DNA from: Candidatus Rokubacteria bacterium RIFCSPLOWO2_02_FULL_73_56
Lineage (GTDB): Bacteria; Methylomirabilota; Methylomirabilia; Rokubacteriales; CSP1-6
Length of the DNA: 39,221 bases
NCBI GenBank assembly: GCA_001788495.1
Contig: MGCF01000029.1
Coordinates: 1,047 to 40,267 of the forward strand
Direction of reading: 5' to 3'
Both the position numbers and the translations under genes were made by a program. The notes beneath the pieces are model-generated. The model saw nothing but the letters and a program-made list of their open reading frames with translations. It was not told the DNA's origin and made no database searches. Positions 27,486 through 35,746 of the stretch are shown here, piece by piece (the first letter of the stretch is position 1; the number at the start of each line of letters is the position of its first letter).

Positions 27486-27943
27486 GCGCGCCCGAGGCTG
27501 CGGGAGCCGCGCTGCTCAGGGTGGTGCTCGGCGCGGTCTTCGTCATGCACGGCGCCTACGCCTTCACCGTGCTCGGCCCCGCCGGCGTGGCGGCGCTGGT
27601 CATGCGGCTCGCGTATCCTGCCGGACTCGCCGGCCTGCTCGCCTGGTACCTCATCCTCGCCCACGCCGCCGGCGGCGCGCTCCTGGTCGTCGGCCTCTGG
27701 ACGCGCTGGGCCGCGCTCGCCCAGGTTCCGATCATGGCGTCGGCGGTCTTCCTCCTCCACCTCCCGGAGGGCTTCTTCATGCGCGGGATCATCGTGGACC
27801 CGGCGGCCGGGCGCGCGATCGCGGCCGGCTGGGAGCATTCGCTGCTCGTCCTCGCGGCGACGCTCGCCGTGGCCCTGCTCGGGGCGGGCGCCTGGTCCGT
27901 GGACCGCGCGCGCGCGACGCGCCGGCGGCCCCACCTGCCGTGA
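27482..27943 (+). CDS. DoxX family membrane protein
   Basis: A 153-residue integral membrane protein with four helices (about 8-30, 45-68, 75-93, 118-138), the DoxX/SURF4-like layout. The GAVFVMHGAYAFTVLGPAGVAALVMRL opening and GALLVVGLWTRWAALAQVPIMASAVFLLH segment match the family. DoxX proteins are linked to quinone-dependent redox or thiosulfate oxidation in some organisms, but most are unassigned. ATG 27482 overlaps the upstream 10-codon ORF. It is followed closely by an acetamidase remnant. Confidence 0.85.
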   Translation: MSAPEAAGAALLRVVLGAVFVMHGAYAFTVLGPAGVAALVMRLAYPAGLAGLLAWYLILAHAAGGALLVVGLWTRWAALAQVPIMASAVFLLHLPEGFFMRGIIVDPAAGRAIAAGWEHSLLVLAATLAVALLGAGAWSVDRARATRRRPHLP

Positions 27944-27945
27944 GC

Positions 27946-28068
27946 ATGGCGCAGACGCAGCGTCTCGACGCGGGCTGTGCCCACTGCGAGTGGGACGACG
28001 CGCCGCCGCGCCTCGAGATCGAGCCCGGCGACACCGTGGTCTTCGACCCGCGCGACGCGGCCGACGGC
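27946..28068 (+). pseudogene. N-terminal remnant of an acetamidase/formamidase
   Basis: After DoxX the frame MAQTQRLDAGCAHCEWDD continues as PPRLEIEPGDTVVFDPRDAADG, which is the characteristic start of the acetamidase/formamidase family (the H-x-W ... P-x-L-x-(I/V)-x-x-GD-T-V-x-F pattern). The family proteins are about 300-420 residues, but here the similarity stops after about 40 residues and the next gene begins 66 nt later. In another frame the following bases read LPESVFG, resembling a family C terminus, so an internal deletion of most of the gene is possible. Not expected to be functional. Confidence 0.6.
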
Positions 28069-28133
28069 GCTGCCCGAGTCCGTCTTCGGCGCGCGAGGGC
28101 CACGCTCACCCAGCACCCGACGAGGAGACAGGA

Positions 28134-28970
28134 ATGCACATCGGCGTCTGCATGTTCAACACGGACTATGCGATCCGCATCGAGGAGCTGGCGCGCGCGG
28201 CCGAGGAGCGCGCCTTCGAGTCGCTGTTCGTCCCGGAGCACACGCACATCCCCGCGAGCCGGCGCACGCCGTTCCCGAGCGGCGGCGAGATCCCGCGTGA
28301 GTACTCCCACACGCTCGACCCGTTCGTCGCCCTGGCCTACGCCGCCGCGGTCACGACCCGGCTCAAGCTCGGCACCGGCATCTGCCTCCTGATCGAGCGT
28401 GACACGATCACGACCGCCAAGGAGGTCGCGAGCCTCGACTTCGTCTCCAACGGGCGCTTCCTCTTCGGCGTCGGCGGCGGCTGGAACATCGAGGAGATGG
28501 AGAACCACGGGACCGACGCGAAGACGCGCTTCAAGCGCCTCGCCGAGCAGATCCGGGCGATGAAGGAGATCTGGACCAAGGAGGCGGCGTCCTTCCACGG
28601 CGAGTACGTCCGCTTCGACCCGATCTGGATGCACCCGAAGCCGGTCCAGAAGCCGCACCCGCCCGTGCTCCTCGGCGGCGAGAGCGGGCACACGCTCCAG
28701 CGCGTCGTCGACTGCTGCGACGGCTGGTTCCCGCGCGGGCGCGCGAGCGAGGTGATCCTCGCGGGCCTCGCGGATCTCAAGGCGCGGGCGGCGCGGGCGG
28801 GCCGGGACATGAGGACGATCTCCGTCTCCGTCTTCGGCGCGCCGGTCGAGCCGCCCGTGCTCGACCGCTTCGCCGAGGCGGGCGTGACGCGCGCGATCCT
28901 CCGGCTGCCCTCGGAGCCGCGCGACGCGATCCTGCCCCTGCTCGACCGCTACGCGAAGCTCATCCGGTGA
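28134..28970 (+). CDS. LLM class F420-dependent oxidoreductase
   Basis: A 278-residue luciferase-like TIM-barrel protein of the F420-dependent subgroup: VPEHTHIPASRRTPFPSGG, LKLGTGICLLIERDTITTAKEVASLD, GRFLFGVGGGWNIEEM, and MHPKPVQKPHPPVLLGGE are its hallmarks. ATG 28134 has GAGGAGACAGGA upstream. It overlaps by 4 nt (GTGA) with the PPOX-type gene, and such pairs are common in F420-making bacteria. It presumably uses F420H2 to reduce or oxidise an organic substrate that cannot be named from sequence. Confidence 0.92.
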   Translation: MHIGVCMFNTDYAIRIEELARAAEERAFESLFVPEHTHIPASRRTPFPSGGEIPREYSHTLDPFVALAYAAAVTTRLKLGTGICLLIERDTITTAKEVASLDFVSNGRFLFGVGGGWNIEEMENHGTDAKTRFKRLAEQIRAMKEIWTKEAASFHGEYVRFDPIWMHPKPVQKPHPPVLLGGESGHTLQRVVDCCDGWFPRGRASEVILAGLADLKARAARAGRDMRTISVSVFGAPVEPPVLDRFAEAGVTRAILRLPSEPRDAILPLLDRYAKLIR

Positions 28971-29401
28971 CCGCGCCGGTCCCCGGCTGGGCTGCCGCGC
29001 TCCTGCGCGAGGGGCGCGTGGCCCGGCTGGGCACGGCGGACGCCGCGGGCAGGCCGCTGGTGGTCCCCGTCTGTTACGTCTTCGATGGCGAGCGTTGCTA
29101 CGCCCCGATCGACGCCAAGCCCAAGCGCAGCCCGGGGCGGACGCTCAGGCGCGTCCGGAACATCGAGGAGAACCCCCGGGTCTCGCTGCTGGTCGACCGC
29201 TGGGACGAAGACTGGGCCGGGCTCCGCTGGGTCATCGTGGAGGGACGCGCCGACCTCGTGCACGCGGGGCCGGTGCTGGCCCGGGCCGTCGCGCTGCTCG
29301 TCGCCAAGTACCCGCAGTACGACGCGCTCGCGCTCGCGGACCGCTTCGAGGCCGTGATCCGGATCGCGCCCGAGCGCCTCCTGGCCTGGAGCTTCTCCTA
29401 G
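28967..29401 (+). CDS. PPOX-class F420-dependent enzyme (Rv0121 type)
   Basis: A 144-residue split beta-barrel flavin/F420 protein of the pyridoxamine 5'-phosphate oxidase-like superfamily. ARLGTADAAGRPLVVPVCYVFDGERCY then IDAKPKRSPGRTLRRVRNIEENPRVSLLVDRWDEDWAGLRWV is diagnostic for the Rv0121-like F420 subgroup. GTG 28967 overlaps the LLM stop by 4 nt. The last 4 nt overlap the convergent minus gene. Together with the LLM gene it supports F420 use by this organism. Confidence 0.9.
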   Translation: MTAPVPGWAAALLREGRVARLGTADAAGRPLVVPVCYVFDGERCYAPIDAKPKRSPGRTLRRVRNIEENPRVSLLVDRWDEDWAGLRWVIVEGRADLVHAGPVLARAVALLVAKYPQYDALALADRFEAVIRIAPERLLAWSFS

Positions 29402-30804
29402 CGGTGGTCGACCTGCAGGCCGGCCTTCGTCACGAGCACGCCCGCCTGCCCGGCCTGACGCAGCGCCTGGGCGAGCCGGTGCTGCTCGACCCAGGCGCGG
29501 AGCTCCGACTCCCTGTGCTCGTCGAAGAACTCGGCCGTGAGCGTGGCGAGCTGCATGACCTTGCCGTGGTTGTCCTGGAGCTGGAACACCTGCGCGTTGC
29601 GCTGGAAGTCGTGGAAGTCGTACACCGTGCTCATCGGGAACTCGCGCTGCAGGTACTCGCGCACCACGCCGGTCTTGGCGTCGTCGAGCGCGGTCGGCCG
29701 TTCGAGGAACTTTCGCCACTGCGGGGCGAGCTCGCCGTTGGACGGGAGCTTGAGTCCCTCGAGCAGGAGGCGCTGCGGGTCGAGCAGGGCGTCGGCCGAG
29801 CGCCGTGCCTCGGCCCCGCCGCGCGGCGCGGGCGACATTGGCCGGGGCGGCAGGGCGATCTCCGGCTCGGCGGGCGCGGGCGGCTCGGCCTCCGCGATCG
29901 GCGCCGGCGCGGCGTCCGCCACGGGCTCGACGGGCTCGACGTCCTCGAGCGCCGGTGCGGGCCGGCTGTCGAAGCCGCCCGTGAGCTTGTCGAGGAACTT
30001 GCGCCACGTCGGCGTCAGCTCGCGCGTCGCGCCGAGGTCGAGCTCGTCGAGGCCGGGCTGCGCCGCGTCGGCCCCGGGGGCCTCGACCCGGTCGTCCGGC
30101 GCGGCGTTCTCCGGCGCGGGCGCGTCGGTCACCTGCGCGGCGTCCCGGACGCGCTCGGCGGCCTCGGCACGTCCGCCGAGGAGCTCGCTCCAGTCTGGCG
30201 AGCGCGGCCGTGTGACGGCGGTGCGGTGGCCGTTGGTCGGCGTCGCGCTCGGCACGCGGCGCTCCTCGCGCGCCTCCGGCTCGGGGCCCGGCGGCGCGGG
30301 CGGCGGCGGGGCATCCGGGGGCGGGGACACGGGCCGCGCGGGCGCGCCGCGCGTCCAGTCCACGGGATCGAGGTAGAAGCCGGTGGAGCCGTTGACCTCG
30401 ACGTAGCGGTACTCGAAGCAGTCCATCTGCGGGAACTTCAGCAGCCGGATCTTCCTGAGGAACGACTCGAGCAGCCGCTCGGCGACGAACGCGACGCGCG
30501 GCGGCCAGTCGCACGGGCCGGCGTCGCGGGGCACGAGCCGCTGCACCGACTCCGGGTACTCCAGGCACCACGCGTACGCCTCGACCATCTTGAAGATCAT
30601 CGCGTCGTCGGCCGTCAGGTCGAGCGCGATCAGGACGGGCCGGCGCGAGACGTCGAGCCCGGCCAGATCGACCGACGAGCGCCCGAGGCTCACGCTGGTC
30701 GCGACGACTCGCAGCCCAGGCTCGATCGCGTCGGCGTTGTCCGTCACCAGCGACTGCAGCTCGCTGAGGTTCTTGACTTCGCGCTTGCGGAATGTCAGCT
30801 TCAT
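29398..30804 (-). CDS. unrecognised protein with a degenerate nuclease-like N-terminal domain
   Basis: A 468-residue protein. The N-terminal part (about 1-150) has GLRVVATSVSLGRSSVDLAGLD then VLIALDLTADDAMIFKMVEAYAWC. This layout is that of PD-(D/E)xK/DUF91-type restriction-like folds (D at 46, beta-strand, then (E)xK), but the ExK is DLT (62-64), so catalysis is doubtful. A Pro/Ala-rich linker (about 152-258) follows. Then a motif ELTPTWRKFLD (262-272) is repeated as ELAPQWRKFLE (358-368), the second part of a C-terminal domain to residue 468. GGGGAG precedes ATG 30804. No neighbour explains it. Fold assignment is inference. Confidence 0.7.
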   Translation of the reverse strand: MKLTFRKREVKNLSELQSLVTDNADAIEPGLRVVATSVSLGRSSVDLAGLDVSRRPVLIALDLTADDAMIFKMVEAYAWCLEYPESVQRLVPRDAGPCDWPPRVAFVAERLLESFLRKIRLLKFPQMDCFEYRYVEVNGSTGFYLDPVDWTRGAPARPVSPPPDAPPPPAPPGPEPEAREERRVPSATPTNGHRTAVTRPRSPDWSELLGGRAEAAERVRDAAQVTDAPAPENAAPDDRVEAPGADAAQPGLDELDLGATRELTPTWRKFLDKLTGGFDSRPAPALEDVEPVEPVADAAPAPIAEAEPPAPAEPEIALPPRPMSPAPRGGAEARRSADALLDPQRLLLEGLKLPSNGELAPQWRKFLERPTALDDAKTGVVREYLQREFPMSTVYDFHDFQRNAQVFQLQDNHGKVMQLATLTAEFFDEHRESELRAWVEQHRLAQALRQAGQAGVLVTKAGLQVDHR

Positions 30805-31150
30805 GCTCGTCTCCCCGTAGCGATGAGCAACCGCTATGCCAGGGAAAGCACAGGGCTCATAACTGTAAAATCAACAACTTAGGTGGGATCTCGCCGCCTA
30901 CTCGCATCCGCGAGCCCGCCACCCTGACACGTCGTTGGAAGACGATCTGTCACGGAAACGGTAACGGATCGCCAGCTGGTCACGGATGTGGCCAGCAATG
31001 TGTCACTGCTCAGGAAACAGCTGGTCAGAAGTTTCTCGGCGGTGGCTGGCCTCGCGGTCGAGCGTCGCGGAAGCTAGCGATAGATAACATGTTCGGCGGA
31101 GACCTTGGGAGCCCAGGGGGTGGCACCGTGATTGCTGAAACAAATTCGCC
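30805..31150. promoter_or_regulatory. 346-nt non-coding region between divergent genes
   Basis: No credible ORF. It is AT-richer at 30850-30890 (likely the minus promoter) and at 31080-31095 (TAGCGATAGATAACAT, a -10-like stretch for the GAF-GGDEF genes). The best structure is the hairpin GCTGGTCAC (30975-30983), loop GGAT, GTGGCCAGC (30988-30996), a 9-bp stem with one G-T pair and no following T run. TGTCAC/GTCACGG motifs occur several times around it (30946-31010). It could be an operator for the diguanylate cyclase genes. Confidence 0.5.
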
Positions 31151-32221
31151 ATGCTTTCGGTGGAGTCTATGCGTCTGCCCATGAATCTGACCGAGGTCTT
31201 CAGGGATCTCGTGCACATCGGCATCGCCCTGACGAGCGAGCGCGACCTGGGGGACCTCCTCGAGCTGATCCTCACGGAGGCGCGGCGGTTCACGCGGGCC
31301 GAGGCGGGCACCCTGTTTCTCAGAGAGGACACCGCGCTCCACTTCGCGGTCGTCCAGAACGACCGGCTGGTCCGGCAGTTCGGCGACACGGAGATGAGGA
31401 GCCGGCTCCAGGCCGAGCCGCTCAAGCTCAGCGAGATGAGCCTGGCGGGCTACGTGGCGCTGACCGGCCAGGTCGTCAACATCGCGGACACGGCGGCGAT
31501 CCCGCCCGACACCCCGTACGCGCTCAACCCGCTGTTCGACGCGCGGTGCGAGTACCGGACGCGCGCGGCCCTGGTCGCGCCGATGCAGGATCCCGCCGGC
31601 AACGTCCTGGGCGTGCTCGAGCTGATCAACCCGCTCGACGAGGCCGGCGACGTCGTCGCCTTCGACCCCGAGTACGAGGACCTCGTGCGCTCGCTGGCCT
31701 CGCAGGCGGCCGTCGCGATCCGCAACGCCCGCCTCGAGGACCTCTCGTTCAAGGACGCCCTCACCGACGTCTACAACCGCCGGTACTTCAGCGTCCGGAT
31801 CGAGGAGGAGGCGCGGCGGCACGCGCGCTTCGCCGAGCCGGTCTCGCTCGTGCTCCTCGACCTCGACCACTTCAAGGCCGTGAACGACCGCTTCGGGCAC
31901 CAGACGGGCGACGAGGCCCTCCGGGAGGTCGCGCGGCTGCTGCTCAAGCACTCGCGGAACTTCACGGTCGTGACCCGGTTCGGGGGCGACGAGTTCGCCG
32001 TGCTCCTGGTGAACACGCCGAAGGCCGGCGCCGTGACGTACGCCCACCGGATCCGCGAGGTCATCGAGGCGCACGAGTTCGCGCACGGCTCGGTCACCGT
32101 GAGCCTCGGCGTCGCATCGCTGCCGGAGGACGTGGCGGCCGGCGACGATCTCGTCGTCGGCGCCGACAGGGCGATGTACGAGGCCAAACGCCTCGGCCGG
32201 AATCGAGTGGCGGTCCTCTAG
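31151..32221 (+). CDS. GAF-GGDEF protein 1 (diguanylate cyclase)
   Basis: A 356-residue soluble protein: GAF domain (about 25-195) then GGDEF domain (about 200-356). Catalytic features are intact: D237 and D239 in LLDLDHFKAVND, FGHQTGDEAL, and GGDEF at 278-282. It should make c-di-GMP when its GAF domain binds a ligand. The inhibitory RxxD site five residues before GGDEF reads RNFT, so product inhibition is unlikely. ATG 31151 is used; ATG 31169 with GGTGGAG close upstream is possible. First of three tandem paralogues. Confidence 0.92.
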   Translation: MLSVESMRLPMNLTEVFRDLVHIGIALTSERDLGDLLELILTEARRFTRAEAGTLFLREDTALHFAVVQNDRLVRQFGDTEMRSRLQAEPLKLSEMSLAGYVALTGQVVNIADTAAIPPDTPYALNPLFDARCEYRTRAALVAPMQDPAGNVLGVLELINPLDEAGDVVAFDPEYEDLVRSLASQAAVAIRNARLEDLSFKDALTDVYNRRYFSVRIEEEARRHARFAEPVSLVLLDLDHFKAVNDRFGHQTGDEALREVARLLLKHSRNFTVVTRFGGDEFAVLLVNTPKAGAVTYAHRIREVIEAHEFAHGSVTVSLGVASLPEDVAAGDDLVVGADRAMYEAKRLGRNRVAVL

Positions 32222-32236
32222 GGACCGGGAGGCGCC

Positions 32237-33301
32237 GTGCGACATCCAGAGCTTCCGGCGCTGAACATGACGCAGGCGTTCCGCGACCTGGTGCAGATCG
32301 GCATCACGCTCACCAGCGAGCGCAATCTCGCGACGCTCCTCGAGCGCATCCTGAGCGAGGGGCGGCGGTTCACGCACGCCGAGGCCGGTACCCTCTTCCT
32401 CCGGGAGGGCGACCTGCTCCGGTTCGCGGTCGTCCAGAACGAGCGGCTGGCCCGCGAGCTCGGCGAGGACGAGATGCGCCGCCGGCTCCAGGAGGAGCCC
32501 CTGCAGCTCCGCGAGCTGAGCCTCGCCGGGCACGTCGCGCTGACCGGCGACATCCTCAACCTCCACGACACGTACGCGATCCCGCCGGACCGGCCGTACA
32601 GCTTCGATCCCCGCGTCGATGCGCGCCTCGACTACCGGACGCAGTCGATCCTCGTCGTGCCGCTGCAGGACCCGGCGGGCAACATCCTGGGCGTGCTCGA
32701 GCTGCTCAACGCGCTGGGACGCAACGGCGCGATCGTGCCGTTCGACGCCCAGTACGAGGGCCTCGTCCGGTCCCTCGCCTCCCAGGCGGCCGTCGCGATC
32801 CGCAACGCGCGCCTCGAGGACCTCTCGTTCAAGGACGCCCTCACCGACGTCTACAACCGGCGCTACTTCATGGTCCGGATGGAGGAGGAGTTCAAGCGCC
32901 ACACGCGCTTCGTCGAGCCCCTCGCGCTCGCGCTCGTGGACCTGGACCACTTCAAGGACGTCAACGACCGGTTCGGCCACCGGACGGGCGACGAGGCCCT
33001 GCGCGACGTCGCGCGGCTCCTGCTCAAGCACTCGCGGAGCTTCAGCGTCGTGACCCGCTATGGCGGCGACGAGTTCGCGATCATCCTCGTGAACACGGGC
33101 AGGCTCGGCGCCCTCACGTACGGCGAGCGCATCCGCGCCGTCGTCGAGCAGCACGCGTTCGGCCACGGGCGCGTCACCGTGAGCCTCGGCGTCGCCTGCC
33201 TGCCCGACGACGGGACGAGCGCCGACGATCTGATTGCCGCGGCCGACCGCGCGCTATACGATGCCAAGCGGCTGGGGCGCAACCGGGTGGCCGCCCCATG
33301 A
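32237..33301 (+). CDS. GAF-GGDEF protein 2 (diguanylate cyclase)
   Basis: 354 residues, same GAF-GGDEF layout as its neighbour. Intact GGDEF at 276-280, LVDLDHFKDVND metal/substrate Asp, FGHRTGDEAL. No I-site (RSFS). The segment RSLASQAAVAIRNARLEDLS and the following SFKDALTDVYNRRYF are the same in protein 1, also largely at DNA level (around 31690-31800 and 32770-32880). GTG 32237 lies 15 nt after the first stop with GGGAGG upstream. The GAF part is more diverged than the GGDEF part, suggesting different ligands. Confidence 0.92.
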   Translation: MRHPELPALNMTQAFRDLVQIGITLTSERNLATLLERILSEGRRFTHAEAGTLFLREGDLLRFAVVQNERLARELGEDEMRRRLQEEPLQLRELSLAGHVALTGDILNLHDTYAIPPDRPYSFDPRVDARLDYRTQSILVVPLQDPAGNILGVLELLNALGRNGAIVPFDAQYEGLVRSLASQAAVAIRNARLEDLSFKDALTDVYNRRYFMVRMEEEFKRHTRFVEPLALALVDLDHFKDVNDRFGHRTGDEALRDVARLLLKHSRSFSVVTRYGGDEFAIILVNTGRLGALTYGERIRAVVEQHAFGHGRVTVSLGVACLPDDGTSADDLIAAADRALYDAKRLGRNRVAAP

Positions 33302-34356
33302 GCCTCACGACCACGATGGACCGAACGCACCTGCTCGAGGAGCTGCTCGAGATCGGGATCGCTCTGACGAGCGAGCGGGACCTCTACGCCCTGCTCGAGC
33401 GCATCCTCGACAACGCGCGGCGCTTCACGCGGGCCGAGGCGGGCACGCTCTTCCTCCGGGAGGGCGACCACCTGCGGTTCGCGGTCGTCCAGAACGACTT
33501 CCTCACGGCGAAGCTCGGCCGGCGCGAGACGCAGCGCCGCCTGCAGGCCGCGCCGGTCCCGCTCTCGGAGGCGAGCCTCGCGGGCCACGTCGCGAAGACC
33601 GGCGAGATCATCAACGTGGCCGACGCCTACGCGGTCGGCATCCGGCAGACGCTCGCCTTCAACCAGGCCGTGGACGGCAGCAACGACTACGGCACCCGGT
33701 CGGTCTTCGTCGTGCCGCTCCAGGACCTCGCGGGCAACATCGTCGGGGTCCTCGAGCTCATCAACGCGCTCGACGACAACAACGCGATCGTCCCGTTCGA
33801 CCCCGACTACGAGAAGCTGCTGCGCGCCCTCGCCTCCCAGGCCGCGGTCGCGATCCGCAACGCCCGCCTCGAGGACCTGTCGTTCAAGGACAACCTGACC
33901 GACCTCTACAACCGGCGCTACTTCGCGTTGCGCATCGACGAGGAGGCCAAGCGCAGCGCCCGGTTCGGGCACCCGCTCTCGCTCGTCTTCCTCGATGTCG
34001 ACAACTTCAAGGCGCTCAACGACGCCAAGGGCCGCCCGGCGGGCGACGAGACGCTGAAGGAGGTCGCGCGACTGCTCGTCCGGCACTCGCGGAGCTTCAC
34101 GGTCATCACGCGCCGGGAGGGCGACGACTTCGGGGCGATCCTGGCCAACACGCCCAAGGCGGGCGCGGTCAGCTACGCCCAGCGGATCCGCGGCGTGCTC
34201 GAGGACCACGAGTTCGCCCACGGGCGGGTCACGGCCAGCTTCGGGATCGCCTCGCTGCCCGCCGACGCGGCCTCCGCGGAGGATCTGATCGCCGCCGCGG
34301 ACCGCGCCCTCAACGAGGCGAAGCTGCACGGCCGTAACCGCGTCGCGACGCTCTGA
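33298..34356 (+). CDS. GAF-GGDEF protein 3, degenerate GGDEF
   Basis: 352 residues, GAF-GGDEF layout. The signature reads EGDDF (274-278) instead of GGDEF, and the helix after FKALND reads AKGRPAGDE instead of RFGHxTGDE, so Gly, Glu and His expected for GTP handling are changed. It is probably not a cyclase but may bind GTP or heterodimerise with the other two. The body (LDVDNFK) keeps one Asp pair. ATG 33298 overlaps the previous stop (ATGA). The gene stays fully open and in frame, so it has been retained rather than decayed. Confidence 0.9.
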   Translation: MSLTTTMDRTHLLEELLEIGIALTSERDLYALLERILDNARRFTRAEAGTLFLREGDHLRFAVVQNDFLTAKLGRRETQRRLQAAPVPLSEASLAGHVAKTGEIINVADAYAVGIRQTLAFNQAVDGSNDYGTRSVFVVPLQDLAGNIVGVLELINALDDNNAIVPFDPDYEKLLRALASQAAVAIRNARLEDLSFKDNLTDLYNRRYFALRIDEEAKRSARFGHPLSLVFLDVDNFKALNDAKGRPAGDETLKEVARLLVRHSRSFTVITRREGDDFGAILANTPKAGAVSYAQRIRGVLEDHEFAHGRVTASFGIASLPADAASAEDLIAAADRALNEAKLHGRNRVATL

Positions 34357-34405
34357 CCCACGAGCCCCGCCCCCACCGGCGCGTTCTGGGGTAAGCTAGC
34401 GCCCG

Positions 34406-34564
34406 GTGAAGTTCGAGGTCGAGGTCTACCAGAACGAGGCCGGGGAGTGGGTGGCGACCGCCGTCGCCTGGGGCGTCACGGTCACGGGCCGCACCGAGAA
34501 GGAAGCGCTGGCCCTGATCCTGGACGCCCTCGCGAGGCACTTCAAGAAGACCGCGGGCGCATGA
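34406..34564 (+). CDS. HicB-like small protein
   Basis: A 52-residue protein, VKFEVEVYQNEAGEWVATA then VAWGVTVTGRTEKEALALI, with the beta-beta-beta-alpha pattern of the HicB antitoxin N-terminal domain (hydrophobic strands, then GxTxxEA helix). No HicA toxin gene or DNA-binding C-terminus is present, so it is an orphan. The GTG start at 34406 is 8 nt after TAAGCT. It overlaps the following CoA-transferase by 4 nt (ATGA). Role unclear; possibly a small ligand-binding regulator or a leftover. Confidence 0.6.
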   Translation: MKFEVEVYQNEAGEWVATAVAWGVTVTGRTEKEALALILDALARHFKKTAGA

Positions 34565-35745
34565 GCGGCGCGCTCGCCGGGCTCCGCGTCATCGACTGCT
34601 CGCGCCTGATCGCGGGCGGCGTGCTCGCGACGACGCTGGCCGACCACGGCGCCGACGTGATCAAGGTGGAGAACCCGCGCGGCGGCGACCCGCTGCGCAC
34701 CTGGCTCCGCGAGCGCGGCGAGCTGTGGTGGAAGATCTACGCGCGCGGCAAGCGCTCGATCACGCTCAACCTCACCCACCCGCGCGGGCAGGACCTCCTC
34801 CGTCGGCTCGTGCGCGACGCCGACGTCCTCGTCGAGAACTTCGTCCCCGGGACCTTCGAGAAATGGGGGCTCGGCTGGGATGTGCTGTCAGCCGAGAACC
34901 CGCGCCTGGTGTTTGCGCGCGTGTCGGGCTGGGGCCAGGACGGCCCCTACCGCAACCGGCCCGGCTTCGGCACGATGGTCGAGGCGATGAGCGGTTTCGC
35001 CGCCGCGACGGGACTCGCGGACGGCCCGCCGACGCTGCCCGCGTTCCCGATGGCCGACATGGTCGCGGCCCTCGCCGGGGCGACCGCCGTCCTGGCGGCG
35101 CTCCGCCACCGCGACCAGGTCTCCGGACGCGGCCAGCAGATCGACATCTCGCTCTACGAGCCGCTCCTCGCGGTGCTCGGGCCCGCGGTCGCGGAGTACG
35201 CGCTCGACGGCCGGATCCGGATGCGGCACGGCAACCAGTCCGACAACGCGAGCCCGCGCGGCACCTACCGCACGCGCGAGGGTCAGTGGGTGGCGCTCTC
35301 GGCGTCCACACCGGCCTCGGCGGCGGCGCTCTTCAAGAGCCTCGGCCTCGAGGCGATGCTCGCCGACCCCCGCTTCGCGACCAACGACGCGCGGGTCGCC
35401 CACAACGACCTGGTGGATGCCGCGCTCGCGCGCGCGATCGGCGCGCGCACGCTCGCCGAGATGCTCGAGCTGTTCGAGAAGGTGGACCTCACCGCCTCCC
35501 CCGTCTACGACGCCGCCGACATCAGCAAGGACCCGCACGTGCTCGCGCGCGGGATCCTGCTGGACGTGCCCGACCCGGCCCTCGGCGCCGTGCGCATGAC
35601 CGCGCCGACGCCGCGCCTCGGCGGGACGCCGGCGGCGATCCGCTGGGTGGGACCGCCGCTCGGCGCGCACAACCGCGAGGTCTACGCGTCCGTCGGCGTC
35701 GGCGACGCCGAGCTCGACGCCCTCGCCCGCGAGGGCGTCGTCTAG
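34561..35745 (+). CDS. CoA-transferase family III (CaiB/BaiF), second copy
   Basis: 394 residues, begins MSGALAGLRVIDCSRLIAGGVLATTLADHGADVIKVE. Catalytic Asp at D166 (FPMADMVAALAG), the VSGWGQDGPY block at 121-130, and HGNQSDNASPRGTYRT near 223-238. It is only distantly like the CoA-transferase at 7938, so it is not a recent duplicate. Translationally coupled to the HicB-like protein. Followed with 1-nt spacing by an amidohydrolase. Substrate unknown. Confidence 0.92.
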   Translation: MSGALAGLRVIDCSRLIAGGVLATTLADHGADVIKVENPRGGDPLRTWLRERGELWWKIYARGKRSITLNLTHPRGQDLLRRLVRDADVLVENFVPGTFEKWGLGWDVLSAENPRLVFARVSGWGQDGPYRNRPGFGTMVEAMSGFAAATGLADGPPTLPAFPMADMVAALAGATAVLAALRHRDQVSGRGQQIDISLYEPLLAVLGPAVAEYALDGRIRMRHGNQSDNASPRGTYRTREGQWVALSASTPASAAALFKSLGLEAMLADPRFATNDARVAHNDLVDAALARAIGARTLAEMLELFEKVDLTASPVYDAADISKDPHVLARGILLDVPDPALGAVRMTAPTPRLGGTPAAIRWVGPPLGAHNREVYASVGVGDAELDALAREGVV

Positions 35746-35746
35746 C

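Noticed and set aside
30841-30960. c-di-GMP (GEMM-I) riboswitch before the GAF-GGDEF genes
   Set aside because: A GCACAGGGC string appears (near 30849), but the second conserved block and the GNRA/receptor context do not follow, so it looks like coincidence.
31132-34356. One giant 1074-residue ORF
   Set aside because: Most of it is a low-complexity Arg/Pro/Ala shadow of the two first GGDEF genes in another frame; only its last third is the real third gene.
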